From positions 93,199 through 157,198 of the forward strand of contig JACRBZ010000078.1 of the NCBI GenBank assembly GCA_016219185.1: a stretch of 64,000 nt of DNA, read 5' to 3'. This stretch comes from Deltaproteobacteria bacterium (lineage in GTDB: Bacteria; Desulfobacterota; Desulfobacteria; Desulfobacterales; Desulfatirhabdiaceae). How positions within the stretch are numbered: the first letter of the stretch is position 1; every line of letters starts with the position of its first letter. Positions 52,700 to 60,593 of the stretch are shown here, one piece after another. Position numbers and translations under genes: made by a program. The notes beneath the pieces were generated by a model. It searched no databases. It was not told the DNA's origin and saw only the letters and a program-made list of their open reading frames with translations.

Positions 52700-53554
52700 A
52701 TGAAACTTTGCCGTTCCGTCGTTTTCCTGATTGTGGCCGCTTTTTTCATCGCCCCGGTCCTGCCGGTCAATGCCGCACCGCCTCAGGCCAGGGAGCCGGA
52801 TGCACCGGGATGCTCCGACCACCCGCTTTTTACCCGCATGCTGAACATGCGTCTTGTGACGTGTAAGACGATCGCATTCGATAGCGCCAAATTCAAGACC
52901 GGCAAGGGGACCGAGGTCGTGGTTGAGGGAAAGCGCTACGATATCAAGTATCAGACCATGGCCGGAAGTGAATTTCCGGGGCCGATCGCCATCCTCCGCA
53001 ACCACCAGCAGGCCATTACCAATATCGGCGGAACTGTTTTGTTCGAAGACCCGCGCTACACCTGGTTGAAGGTCGCAAAAGACGGCAAGGAGATCTGGGC
53101 TCAGGTCGATACGGCCTGGAACAAGGGGTACATGCTGACGATCATCGAGAAACAGGCCATGGCCCAGGAAGTGGTCGCCAGTGCGGAACTCTTCCGGTCG
53201 GGGCTGAGCGCCAGCGGCCATGTGGAGGTTCCGGGTATTTTCTTCGATACCGGCAAGTCCGTGCTGAAGCCCGAGTCGGAAGCCGCCGTGACCGAAATCG
53301 CCAAACTGCTCAAGGCCGATCCTGTCCTCAAAGTGTATGTGGTGGGGCACACCGACAATGTCGCGGCGCTCGATTTGAACCTGAAACTGTCCCAGGCCCG
53401 TGCCGAGGCGGTGGTGCAGGCGCTCGTGGCTAAACACGGCATTGCCGCGGGCCGCCTGAGCGGTCAGGGCGTGGGTCCCCTGTCTCCCGTTGCCGATAAC
53501 GGGGCAGATGAGGGCCGTGCCAAGAACCGCCGGGTGGAACTGGTCAAGCAATAA
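52700..53554 (+). CDS. OmpA-family outer-membrane/peptidoglycan-binding protein
   Basis: 284 aa with a signal peptide (FLIVAAFFIAPVLPVNA, cleavage near residue 25). The C-terminal OmpA domain has IFFDTGKSVLKPESEAAVTE, VYVVGHTDNVAALDLNLKLS and QARAEAVVQALVAKHGI with GRAKNRRVELV. The N-terminal part (residues 30-165) is of unknown fold. CGAGGAGATTTACC before the ATG supports the start. Confidence 0.9.
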   Translation: MKLCRSVVFLIVAAFFIAPVLPVNAAPPQAREPDAPGCSDHPLFTRMLNMRLVTCKTIAFDSAKFKTGKGTEVVVEGKRYDIKYQTMAGSEFPGPIAILRNHQQAITNIGGTVLFEDPRYTWLKVAKDGKEIWAQVDTAWNKGYMLTIIEKQAMAQEVVASAELFRSGLSASGHVEVPGIFFDTGKSVLKPESEAAVTEIAKLLKADPVLKVYVVGHTDNVAALDLNLKLSQARAEAVVQALVAKHGIAAGRLSGQGVGPLSPVADNGADEGRAKNRRVELVKQ

Positions 53555-53698
53555 CACAAACGGCCATAACACACACCCATTTACCATAATAATACTCTGG
53601 GAGCGGCCAATGCTATAACCATCGCTGTTTAATTACTGTTTGATCGCGCTATTTATGTATAAAAACGCTCAGTTGCATGTGATTTCAAGGTGAGGTAA

Positions 53699-53848
53699 AT
53701 GATGCCATCCCATATCGGAGCAGTGGATCAGGGAACGACCAGTACACGCTTCAGCATTTTCGACAAGACCGGCCGGATCGTGGTCTGGGATCAGAAAGAA
53801 CATTGTCAGATATTTAACAAACCGGGATAGGTCGAGCATGTTCCTGAG
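53699..53848 (+). pseudogene. Glycerol kinase 5' relic with in-frame stop
   Basis: After AGGTGAGGTAA an ATG reads HIGAVDQGTTSTRFSIFDK and then IVVWDQKEHCQIFNKPG, the conserved glycerol-kinase N-terminus. Codon 44 is TAG where the family has Trp (GWVEH); the sequence continues VEHVPEEI and then loses similarity at about 53848. The remaining ~450 codons are absent. It may be an abandoned companion of the Ugp importer. Confidence 0.75.
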
Positions 53849-53869
53849 GAAATATAACTTCCCGACCCT

Positions 53870-55033
53870 TCACGATATCACTTCTCCATTCCACAACATT
53901 TTCAAAAAATCACGCCATGGCAAAATGCGAATATCTTCATGCACCCGTGGAGCGCGTTCGTTGCAGACAACAATCGCGGTGGCGGGACGATACTCCTGGA
54001 TAAACGCCTTGAGTGGACGCATGTCCGAGCTATCGATCCGGCTCGTCCCTTTTACCTCTATGGCCACTTCCCCACGACCCAAAATAAAATCCACTTCCAA
54101 ACCGGACTTCGTTCGCCAGAAATTCACGTCGTAGTCCAGTTCCCTGTACACGCGATGGGCAAGTATTTCCATCAGGATGAAATGTTCGAGCGCCCGCCCG
54201 AACTGTTCACCTTTCTCCAGAGGAATCTGACGGTGGGTAATGGCCCCGGCAACGCCCACATCGAAGAGGTAGAACTTGCCGGCCCTGATTATCACATTGC
54301 GATTTTGTTGTTTCTTGTAAGGTTCGATCATTGTTCCAAGCAGTGTATCGGCAAGGATCCGGTAATACTCTTTAACGGTCTTTGCGTCTATGCCGCAGTC
54401 CCTGGCAATGTTCGCATAGTTCGTCAGCTCTCCGTGCGAGTATCCCATGGCATCGAAGAACCGCGAAAAGGCAGGGATATTCCGGGTCAATCCTTCATCA
54501 AACACTTCCTCCTTGAGATAATCCCGAACATAAGCCTGCAGCGACTTGCGATATTCCTCCTGCATATAGTGCGTGGGTATCATTCCCCGGTTGAGCGCTC
54601 TGAGCAGATCCAAATCAGCCACCTCCGCCGAGACAAGCGGGTGCATCTCGTAACGCCAGGCGCGGCCTCCGAGCAGATTCGCCTTCCCCCGTTTCAGTTT
54701 CCTTGCGCTGGAGCCGCACAGGATAAACCGCAGGCCCTTGTTCTCGATTAGCCAGTGGATTTCATCGAGCAGTTGAGGCACCTTCTGCACCTCGTCGATA
54801 ATGATCGGCTCTTTCAACTGTTTTGGGTCTGCTGCAAGGAGCTGCTCACGCAACAGGAAGGGTCGCTTGACGAATTCAAAAAAAAGATCGGTCTGAAGCA
54901 AGTCATAGCACAGGTTGACCGGGAAGGCCGTCCTGAGGAACGTGGTCTTTCCGGTCTTTCTCGGTCCCCACAAGAAGGCGGACTGTCCTTTCGGCAGCTT
55001 GATCTTCAGCAATCTGGTTATCGTTTGTATCAT
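53870..55033 (-). CDS. AAA ATPase with DUF4143 (AAA_14 family), second of three
   Basis: 387 aa from ATG 55033 with AGGAG eight nucleotides upstream (a TTG at 55039 is possible). Walker A FLWGPRKTGKTTFLRT is near residue 22, Walker B IIIDEVQKVPQ follows, and RFILCGSSARKLKRGKA is the sensor segment. The C-terminal DUF4143 part has FWRTKSGLEVDFILGRGEVA. Function unknown. Convergent with the glycerol kinase relic. Confidence 0.85.
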   Translation of the reverse strand: MIQTITRLLKIKLPKGQSAFLWGPRKTGKTTFLRTAFPVNLCYDLLQTDLFFEFVKRPFLLREQLLAADPKQLKEPIIIDEVQKVPQLLDEIHWLIENKGLRFILCGSSARKLKRGKANLLGGRAWRYEMHPLVSAEVADLDLLRALNRGMIPTHYMQEEYRKSLQAYVRDYLKEEVFDEGLTRNIPAFSRFFDAMGYSHGELTNYANIARDCGIDAKTVKEYYRILADTLLGTMIEPYKKQQNRNVIIRAGKFYLFDVGVAGAITHRQIPLEKGEQFGRALEHFILMEILAHRVYRELDYDVNFWRTKSGLEVDFILGRGEVAIEVKGTSRIDSSDMRPLKAFIQEYRPATAIVVCNERAPRVHEDIRILPWRDFLKMLWNGEVIS

Positions 55034-55609
55034 GGACAATACTCCTGTTTAGTTAAACTATTATGGAATATCATCCACTTTGGAAACTTTGTCAACGTTT
55101 TTGAAGAACCATTCGGAGACTTGCGCCGCCAATACCCTGGCCGTCGCCATTCCCTGCCATCGGGTGGTTCGTCTCGATGGAGAATTGTCCGGCTCCAGTC
55201 GTTTCCTGAACAGGGGTCCGCTGAAGGTTGACGCCCAGTTGGACAGTGGCATGACGGACTCGGCTGAGACGGAATCGTAAAGCGACCAATTTCTTACGTG
55301 TTCTTTCGACCGGAAGAGGTTCATACGGCTTCAGGCCAAACCCCAGGGCACTTCTCCCGTCAAAATCTTGGCGAACGGGATATTCATAATCATTTCCTCC
55401 TTTTTGGTGTTGGCGATCTGTGATGGTGAAGCCACTACACGTAGGTGTTGTCACATGAAAGTCCGCAACCTTCTTAAACTCTGTTCCCCCTTTGGAGGTT
55501 GCCATATCAGTCGGTATGAGCTGAAAAAGCCAGCGGAGACTGGCGCGAATGCTTGCAACGCAAATCGGCATGACGAGTCAATGGTAAAAGAATCAATGGG
55601 TTATATTTA
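55034..55609. other. Junction region with gene fragments (Ada-like and unknown)
   Basis: On plus, 55116-55190 reads ETCAANTLAVAIPCHRVV and then RLDGELSG, matching the active-site region (PCHRVV) of Ada/MGMT alkyl transferases, with nothing else of the gene. On minus, 55200-55324 begins MNLFRSKEHVRNWSLYDS, a fragment that looks conserved but that I cannot name. A small minus frame with GGAGGAAATGATT before its ATG lies near 55380. These pieces look like remains of decayed or rearranged genes. Confidence 0.5.
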
Positions 55610-56035
55610 TCAAAGAACTGCGGCGGAACATTCACTTTCAGTAACTTCAGCTTCCCTGCGTCGCCGGTCGACCCACCATCCGGTAAGCGGGAAGATCAGC
55701 CACGGCAGGAAATAGTAGACGGTCAAATACCAGTACTCCCAGACGAAGTTAGCGCCGTGGCCAAGATAGTACCCGCAATAGAGCAGATCATACAGAAAGA
55801 GAGGAACTGTGATATAGAATGCCAGCCACGAAGAGACAGCGAGCCCCCTACCGATTCTGGTTTTCTTGGTACTGGAATAGACGATTAGCCAGATGGGTGG
55901 GAGGATGATGATATCGAACGCAATCATGGAGACTGTGGAGTACTGCCTGTAGTAATCCGGGAGTCCCGCAACCCAGAACAAAAACCAGGCTAAAGAGACG
56001 GCCAGAAGCAGGCGCATATGCTTTTGGGGATGCAT
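55610..56035 (-). CDS. Small integral membrane protein
   Basis: 141 aa from ATG 56035 (MHPQKHMRLL), with AAGGA eight nucleotides upstream. Four hydrophobic helices: LLLAVSLAWFLFWVAG, VSMIAFDIIILPPIWLIVYS, LAFYITVPLFLYDLLYC and YYFLPWLIFPLTGWW. The charged C-terminus ends VDRRRREAEVTESE. No family recognised. It is the next gene downstream of the attC-like hairpin. Confidence 0.6.
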   Translation of the reverse strand: MHPQKHMRLLLAVSLAWFLFWVAGLPDYYRQYSTVSMIAFDIIILPPIWLIVYSSTKKTRIGRGLAVSSWLAFYITVPLFLYDLLYCGYYLGHGANFVWEYWYLTVYYFLPWLIFPLTGWWVDRRRREAEVTESECSAAVL

Positions 56036-56061
56036 CGTATCATCCTTTCTCATGTTGCGTG

Positions 56062-56117
56062 GTTCAGCCGGGTTGCGGCGCGCAGCGGAGCAACGTCGGC
56101 TGCAACCCGTTATTGGC
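56062..56117 (-). other. attC-like hairpin at the end of the DUF2442 gene
   Basis: 8-bp inverted repeat CGGGTTGC / GCAACCCG (56069-56076 and 56102-56109) with a G+C-rich loop and flanking GTTATTGGC. On the minus strand it reads AATAACGGGTTGCAGCCGAC, which encodes the NNGLQPT tail of the DUF2442 protein. This resembles integron-cassette recombination sites, but core-site bases do not match fully. Confidence 0.4.
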
Positions 56118-56357
56118 ATCCAGAAGTCTCTCGTATAGGGTTTCCGGTGCTATATCAACTCCGTTCGGCCAAGAAATGGTTCCACCTTCCACCATCGCTT
56201 TTGAAAAAACTTTGCTGTCCTTAAGTGCTTGAAAGACGGGTCCTTTCGTTAAATATTCTGAAAAATCGATATCCCCCTCAACCCCGTCATCGAATTTAAT
56301 ACTATAGACGTATTCACCACGATATTTGATATCTATGACTTCATTAAATTCCCACAT
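56064..56357 (-). CDS. DUF2442 family protein
   Basis: 97 aa. MWEFNEVIDIKYRGEYVYSI, then FDDGVEGDIDFSEYL and ISWPNGVDIAPETLYER are the family hallmark. DUF2442 proteins usually pair with DUF4160 proteins, as here. The last residues (NNGLQPTLLRCAPQPG) are encoded by the attC-like repeat, so the tail may not be native. GAGGTGAATT before the ATG supports the start. Role unknown. Confidence 0.85.
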   Translation of the reverse strand: MWEFNEVIDIKYRGEYVYSIKFDDGVEGDIDFSEYLTKGPVFQALKDSKVFSKAMVEGGTISWPNGVDIAPETLYERLLDANNGLQPTLLRCAPQPG

Positions 56358-56368
56358 AATTCACCTCA

Positions 56369-56624
56369 TTATTCCAATGGGGGTATTTTTTTGATTTGTT
56401 CACTTTTTTGCGCCAATCTCCAATCTTCATCAATCTCATCATTCCGCAGATCAATCCAGTCCCTCACGAGTCTAAGGGCTGTCCGGGATTTGAGATCACC
56501 TTTCAGGATGTTGCCCTGAAAATCTATGAGCGCCTTGTTTCCCTGATATTCCACATGGATGTGTGGCGGATTGTGTTCATCATAATACTGATGATAATGC
56601 CAAAAAATACAGAAATGATGGCAT
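56369..56624 (-). pseudogene. Frameshifted DUF4160 gene
   Basis: ATG 56624 has AAAGGATAAGACATA upstream and opens MPSFLYF. The reading frame is then lost twice within about 25 nt: once in a T-run (TTTTTT), then after GGCATTATCATCAG. The rest (YYDEHNPPHIHVEYQGNK, then the LRLVRDWIDLRNDEIDEDW end) is fully in frame and of DUF4160 type. It precedes DUF2442 by 11 nt. A GTG at 56554 could restart a 61-aa product. Confidence 0.7.
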
Positions 56625-56699
56625 TATGTCTTATCCTTTCATATCAACACGCTGTTCCACCGGCGCGGCGGCTTTTTGCCATCGCCCTTAATGCCGGGT

Positions 56700-57092
56700 T
56701 TATGTGGAACGCTTCATGAAATCCGAAGCAAAAGATTCTTTCAAAGGGCCTAAAATTGGCTCCAAATCTGATAGATTAACTATTTTTACTGACAGACCTT
56801 CTTGTTCTGCCTGCCTTCTAAAGACATCATCTGATGAAGAGTTTCCAGTCAGCATTAAAATGTTGGCCCACTGGTTCTTCGCCCGGAATGCAGCTTGGAA
56901 TAAATCCCTTACATCCTTTTCCTGGGGTGCTTCATCCACTACACGCGATAAAACATGCCCCAATACATAGCAACTGGCGGCATCTATCAAAACATAGATA
57001 TCGTAAGGTTCATCCTGGACAAAGAGGAACTCCTCATTAATCCTGACTGCTATCCATGCTTCATTAACGTGGAATTGATCTGGTGTGATCAT
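56700..57092 (-). CDS. Hypothetical protein
   Basis: 130 aa. It begins MITPDQFHVNEAWIAVRINE and continues with YDIYVLIDAASCYVLGHVLS and a second half with ILMLTGNSSSDDVFRRQAEQ. Mixed alpha/beta, soluble. I do not recognise the family with confidence. It lies upstream of the DUF4160/DUF2442 pair on the same strand. Confidence 0.55.
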   Translation of the reverse strand: MITPDQFHVNEAWIAVRINEEFLFVQDEPYDIYVLIDAASCYVLGHVLSRVVDEAPQEKDVRDLFQAAFRAKNQWANILMLTGNSSSDDVFRRQAEQEGLSVKIVNLSDLEPILGPLKESFASDFMKRST

Positions 57093-57171
57093 AATTATCC
57101 TCTGTTTTCAGTGGAATTTATGTTTCAAGTCATATGAAATGCGCTATAGTTAAGATGTGTAAGCTGATATT

Positions 57172-57582
57172 TTAAGAGAGAATGATTTTGAATTTTCTTC
57201 TTCCCTGTATTCGATAAATTGTGAAATCTCGATCTATCGTTGCAATTGTATTAAGGTTGAGTTTTTCGGCCAGATAGACAAGGCAAGAATCGGCAAAATC
57301 CATTGGCAGATCACGGTATTTTCCTGTTAGCTCTTTCAACCTTTTAAAATCATTGTTTTCGATATTTTGAAGTTCAACCGCGCCCCTATGTACCCATTCA
57401 AGGAAGTCGATCTGTGCATTTCGATTAAAATCTAATAAGTGCAGAGTTTCGGTAATGGATGCAAGAGTTGTAACTAGTGGATATTTATTTGTTCTTATGA
57501 AGTTGACAGCATCATGATGATACTTATCTGTTGCGTCAAAAAGGGCTATTAGCGGGCCAGAATCTATAAGGATTTTTTTCAT
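57172..57582 (-). CDS. vapC: PIN-domain toxin (VapC family)
   Basis: 136 aa. Acidic active-site residues in place: Asp7 in LIDSGPLIALFD, Glu in ITETLHLL, Asp in DFADSCLVY and Asp in TIDRDFTIY. PIN toxins are metal-dependent RNases. The ATG overlaps the antitoxin stop by 4 nt (ATGA type). Confidence 0.88.
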   Translation of the reverse strand: MKKILIDSGPLIALFDATDKYHHDAVNFIRTNKYPLVTTLASITETLHLLDFNRNAQIDFLEWVHRGAVELQNIENNDFKRLKELTGKYRDLPMDFADSCLVYLAEKLNLNTIATIDRDFTIYRIQGRRKFKIILS

Positions 57583-57821
57583 TTTCTTTTGGCCTTAATT
57601 TTGTTTTTTATAAGCTCCTTCCTATTCGTTGACAGATTGTTATGACCACTTGAATATTTGCCAAATAAATTTTCACCGATCTCCCACGCAGTTGGCTTGC
57701 TGAGCTTGTCAAGATACGCATCAATACTCTTGCGAATTAATTCCGACTTAGTCAGTCCAAGATTTTTTGCTGTATTATTAATTGTTTGTTCTAATTTTGG
57801 GTCGAGTCTTAATGTGATCAT
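57579..57821 (-). CDS. vapB: Ribbon-helix-helix antitoxin (VapB-like)
   Basis: 80 aa from ATG 57821 with AGAGGTAG upstream. The N-terminal MITLRLDPKLEQTINNTAKN strand-helix-helix binds DNA, and a basic tail ends KNKIKAKRK. It precedes and overlaps the PIN toxin gene. Two operator half-sites lie at its promoter. Confidence 0.83.
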   Translation of the reverse strand: MITLRLDPKLEQTINNTAKNLGLTKSELIRKSIDAYLDKLSKPTAWEIGENLFGKYSSGHNNLSTNRKELIKNKIKAKRK

Positions 57822-57832
57822 TTTTCTACCTC

Positions 57833-57871
57833 TGTAATACGGATTGTAATACAAGGCGAAAGAGGTGTCAA
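57833..57871 (-). promoter_or_regulatory. vapBC promoter with direct-repeat operator
   Basis: TTGACA-N17-TACAAT (57871 to 57843), a near-perfect sigma-70 promoter. Two direct repeats GTATTACA (57833-57840 and 57845-57852) are 12 bp apart centre to centre, one helical turn, as expected for RHH dimers. Confidence 0.75.
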
Positions 57872-57960
57872 TTTTCTTTTTCACATAAAATCACCGGTTC
57901 ATCCGGTACATTTTATTGTTGGTATTCGATATGGTGCCCCTCGAATTCGGGGATGTTCCC

Positions 57961-58025
57961 ATCCCCAAGCCCCCTAAGAACGGTGCGTGACAGTTTCCCG
58001 TCACACCGCTCAAGCCTCCGTTAAG
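57961..58025 (-). mobile_element. Group II intron fragment
   Basis: On the minus strand GAGCGGTGTGACGGGAAAC, then TGTCACGCACCGTTCTTAG and GGGGGCTTGGGG closely match the stem-loop that precedes the reverse transcriptase ORF in bacterial group II introns. No reverse transcriptase or other intron part is seen in the window. Confidence 0.6.
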
Positions 58026-58051
58026 GTTTCCCTTGTGGGGATTCCCGCAAA

Positions 58052-59206
58052 TTAAAATTTCAATATATCCGCAGGCAGGCCGGCAACCTCCGCCAACGGC
58101 AGCATGGTGATCTTCTCATGAGCAGTGTAGCGCACCGCGCCGGGATACACCACCCAAAGATGGTCCAGGGAGAGGTCCGACAGAGCGTTCTGCATGGACT
58201 TGGTGATTTTCGGCGCTTCGTTGAATTTGCACTCCACACCAAACCGTCTTCCCCCTGAGAAGAAAAGCAGATCCAGCTCTGCTCCCCCCTGAGTGGCCCA
58301 GAAATACACCTCCTGCGTGTTCAAAGCCGCAACCACCTGTTCTATGCAGAACCCTTCCCATGATGCGCAGAGCTGTGGATGCGCCCAGAGTTCTCCTCTG
58401 CCGGGAATATTCAGCAGGCTGTGTAGCAAACCGGTATCGCGCAGGTAAACCTTGGGTGACTTTATCTGACGTTTTTTCAGGTTTTCATGCCAGGGCTGCA
58501 ACTGCCTGACCATATAAGTGCCGGTGAGGATGTCCAGGTAATGGCGCACGGTTTTGTCCGACAGACTCATGGAACGGCCTAGGTCGGAGGCGTTCCATGT
58601 CTGGCCGTGGAGGTGCGACAGCATGGTCCAGAACCGGCGCATGGCAGTGGCGGGAATGGTTATCCCCAGTTGCGGGATGTCGCGTTCCAGGAAGGTACGG
58701 ATGAATCCTTCCCTCCAGGCAAGGCTGTCTGCCTCGCTGCCGGCGAGAAACGAACGGGGAAACCCGCCGCGCAGCCAGAGACGGTCCCGCTCATCCGGTG
58801 ATATTTCCGCAAGGTTGAATCCGGACAAGTCAACGAACTCGATCCGTCCGGCAAGGGTTTCCGAAATCTTCTTGATGATATGGGGAGACGCGCTCCCCAG
58901 TACCAGATAGCGGGCAGCCTGACCCGGACGGTCCGCCAGCACCCGCAGAATGCCGAACAGTTCGGGGGCAAATTGAATTTCATCGATAATTACCAGTCCC
59001 GACAAAGAGCCGAGCGCGAGTTCGGGGTTCTGGAGGCGCTGCCGGTCAACGGGTGACTCCATGTCAAAATAGTGCCCTTCCTGCTCCTGGCCGATCTGCA
59101 GCGCCAGCGTTGTTTTGCCGCATTGACGTGGGCCGAGCAGGGCGGTGATCGGAGAGCGCAGAAGCGCTCGTGAAACGGCTTTACGGTAAAGGGGGCGTGG
59201 TATCAT
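58052..59206 (-). CDS. AAA ATPase with DUF4143 (AAA_14 family), third of three
   Basis: 384 aa. Walker A LLGPRQCGKTTLAL near residue 23; Walker B LVIIDEIQFAPEL near 72; sensor part YLVLGSASPHIIKKIS. C-terminal DUF4143 segment TQGGAELDLLFFSGGRRFGV, then ECKFNEAPK (DxExK-like). Same family as the genes at 31761 and 53870 but clearly diverged in sequence from both. Function unknown. Confidence 0.86.
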   Translation of the reverse strand: MIPRPLYRKAVSRALLRSPITALLGPRQCGKTTLALQIGQEQEGHYFDMESPVDRQRLQNPELALGSLSGLVIIDEIQFAPELFGILRVLADRPGQAARYLVLGSASPHIIKKISETLAGRIEFVDLSGFNLAEISPDERDRLWLRGGFPRSFLAGSEADSLAWREGFIRTFLERDIPQLGITIPATAMRRFWTMLSHLHGQTWNASDLGRSMSLSDKTVRHYLDILTGTYMVRQLQPWHENLKKRQIKSPKVYLRDTGLLHSLLNIPGRGELWAHPQLCASWEGFCIEQVVAALNTQEVYFWATQGGAELDLLFFSGGRRFGVECKFNEAPKITKSMQNALSDLSLDHLWVVYPGAVRYTAHEKITMLPLAEVAGLPADILKF

Positions 59207-59335
59207 GGATGGAATGTATCATTGCAAACTCGGAGTGTAAATCCGAATTTGAAAGGCTTGTGGTCGATTTGAGTCACAACGCTGAACTGTGCGGTGGTCT
59301 TTTGCATCCGCACCAGTGACAGGTTCTGTTCCAAT

Positions 59336-59630
59336 TTACGCTTTCGGAGATAGGGAACCATTTAAATATTTATGAATAATACTTGAAATAAATGTTTGAT
59401 AAGGGATACCTTCTTCAATCGCTTTTATCTGGATTTGGTGATAATCCTTTTCGCTCAGCCTGAGGTTGATTCGTTTATCTTTTTTCAGAGTATTTCGAGC
59501 CGCGATAACAGCCTTTTCTTTTTCCTGTTTCATATTTTTAACAGGTTTCCATTCGTCCTGCTCAATTGATTCCATCAATTCTTTTTCTTCTTCATCAATC
59601 GGGTCAAATATTTTTGTATTTATTTTTTCA
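59336..59630 (-). pseudogene. RHH antitoxin with single-base frameshift in an A-run
   Basis: The clean frame is 59336-59575 (79 aa, ATG 59575): KKDKRINLRLSEKDYHQIQI, then EEGIPYQTFISSIIHKYLNG, a CopG-type antitoxin core. Upstream the same frame reads INTKIFDPIDEEEKELM without a start. With one extra A in the ATGAAAAAATAA run at about 59620-59630, it would begin MKKINTKIFD and give ~98 aa. So the gene is either frameshifted or uses the later ATG. Confidence 0.7.
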
Positions 59631-59783
59631 TAATTCCCCCTTTAAGCCGTAGCGCTTTGTATATTTCCGACTTGGGAAGGCCGTTTTTAAAAAAATCTCA
59701 TTACTTTCTTCCACAAACGGTACAATCACAGCATAGCCTTCAATTTGCGTGGCCCGACCCTCGACCATATCCAGTCCAATCAT
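59628..59783 (-). pseudogene. Short toxin-like relic before the RHH antitoxin
   Basis: 51-codon frame from ATG 59783, overlapping the nitroreductase stop (ATGA). Its part YAVIVPFVEESNEIFLKTAF, then PSRKYTKRYG looks like the C-terminal end of a small toxin that pairs with such antitoxins. The N-terminal part is missing. It overlaps the antitoxin's expected start. Confidence 0.45.
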
Positions 59784-60535
59784 TCCATCTTACCCACGGA
59801 GGCAAGGTAAATCGTGAATTCATCTTGTCCGTCGATCTTGAGCAGTTCATCTATCCCTTCCTGATCATAAGCGGCAATCGCGCAGGTTCCCGCGCCTATT
59901 GCCTCGCAGGCAAGATAGAGATTCTGGCAGACGTGACCGGCTTCAATGGCAATGACCTTATGGGCGGCAAGGCCGTAGCGCCATTCCATTCTATAGGGAA
60001 TGGCTGTCCAGATAAATGTAACGGCTGCTTCTCCCGGATAGGGTTGACGAAAGACCAATTGCACAATCTTTCTTTTGAGATTCTCCTCGGTAAATTCAAA
60101 GAGTAATTGATGCTCAAGAGGAAGGTAACGGTAGATTCCTTGCTCCAATCCCTGAACATTCAAAACGCAGAGATAGGTTTCCAGGGCATGACGGCAACCG
60201 GCAGAAGGAACGGTTCTTAAGGCATGGCCCAAATCAATTTTTTGCTTTATGCCCTGAGTAGACCACAAGAGGAAAGACAGTTCATCAATGGTCATCGGCT
60301 GATGACTATAAGACCTGCGACTTTCCCGGTTCCGGATGGCTGATGCAAGATCAATTGTGCCGATGTTTTTAACTTTTTCATGAAAGGGAAGGTCAATTCG
60401 TTCGCCTTCTTGAGAGTAAGGCTTTTCAATGGGAGGAGGTGCAACGCCCCTGTTCTGGTCCGTTTGGGAAAAATCGATGACCTTACGGATGCTGTCTTTT
60501 AGAAATGATCTGTACTTACTGATTTCTTTATCCAT
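59780..60535 (-). CDS. SagB/nitroreductase-type dehydrogenase
   Basis: 251 aa. AIRNRESRRSYSHQPMTIDE, then LSFLLWSTQG is the FMN-binding start, and AGCRHALETYLCVLNVQGLE and the C-terminal HVCQNLYLACEAIGAGTCAI are typical of SagB-family flavoproteins. These act in peptide or small-molecule oxidation; the substrate here is unknown. No azoline cyclodehydratase is seen next to it. Confidence 0.85.
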   Translation of the reverse strand: MDKEISKYRSFLKDSIRKVIDFSQTDQNRGVAPPPIEKPYSQEGERIDLPFHEKVKNIGTIDLASAIRNRESRRSYSHQPMTIDELSFLLWSTQGIKQKIDLGHALRTVPSAGCRHALETYLCVLNVQGLEQGIYRYLPLEHQLLFEFTEENLKRKIVQLVFRQPYPGEAAVTFIWTAIPYRMEWRYGLAAHKVIAIEAGHVCQNLYLACEAIGAGTCAIAAYDQEGIDELLKIDGQDEFTIYLASVGKME

Positions 60536-60593
60536 TTTGCTTATCCTGATGATTCTGAACGGTCTTTGCCGGTCACGATTGCATGAAAGGACG

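Noticed and set aside
52667..53587. Minus-strand frame of 306 codons
   Set aside because: Antisense to the OmpA-family gene, whose motifs are unambiguous.
53939..54751. Plus-strand frame of 270 codons
   Set aside because: Antisense to the second DUF4143 ATPase.
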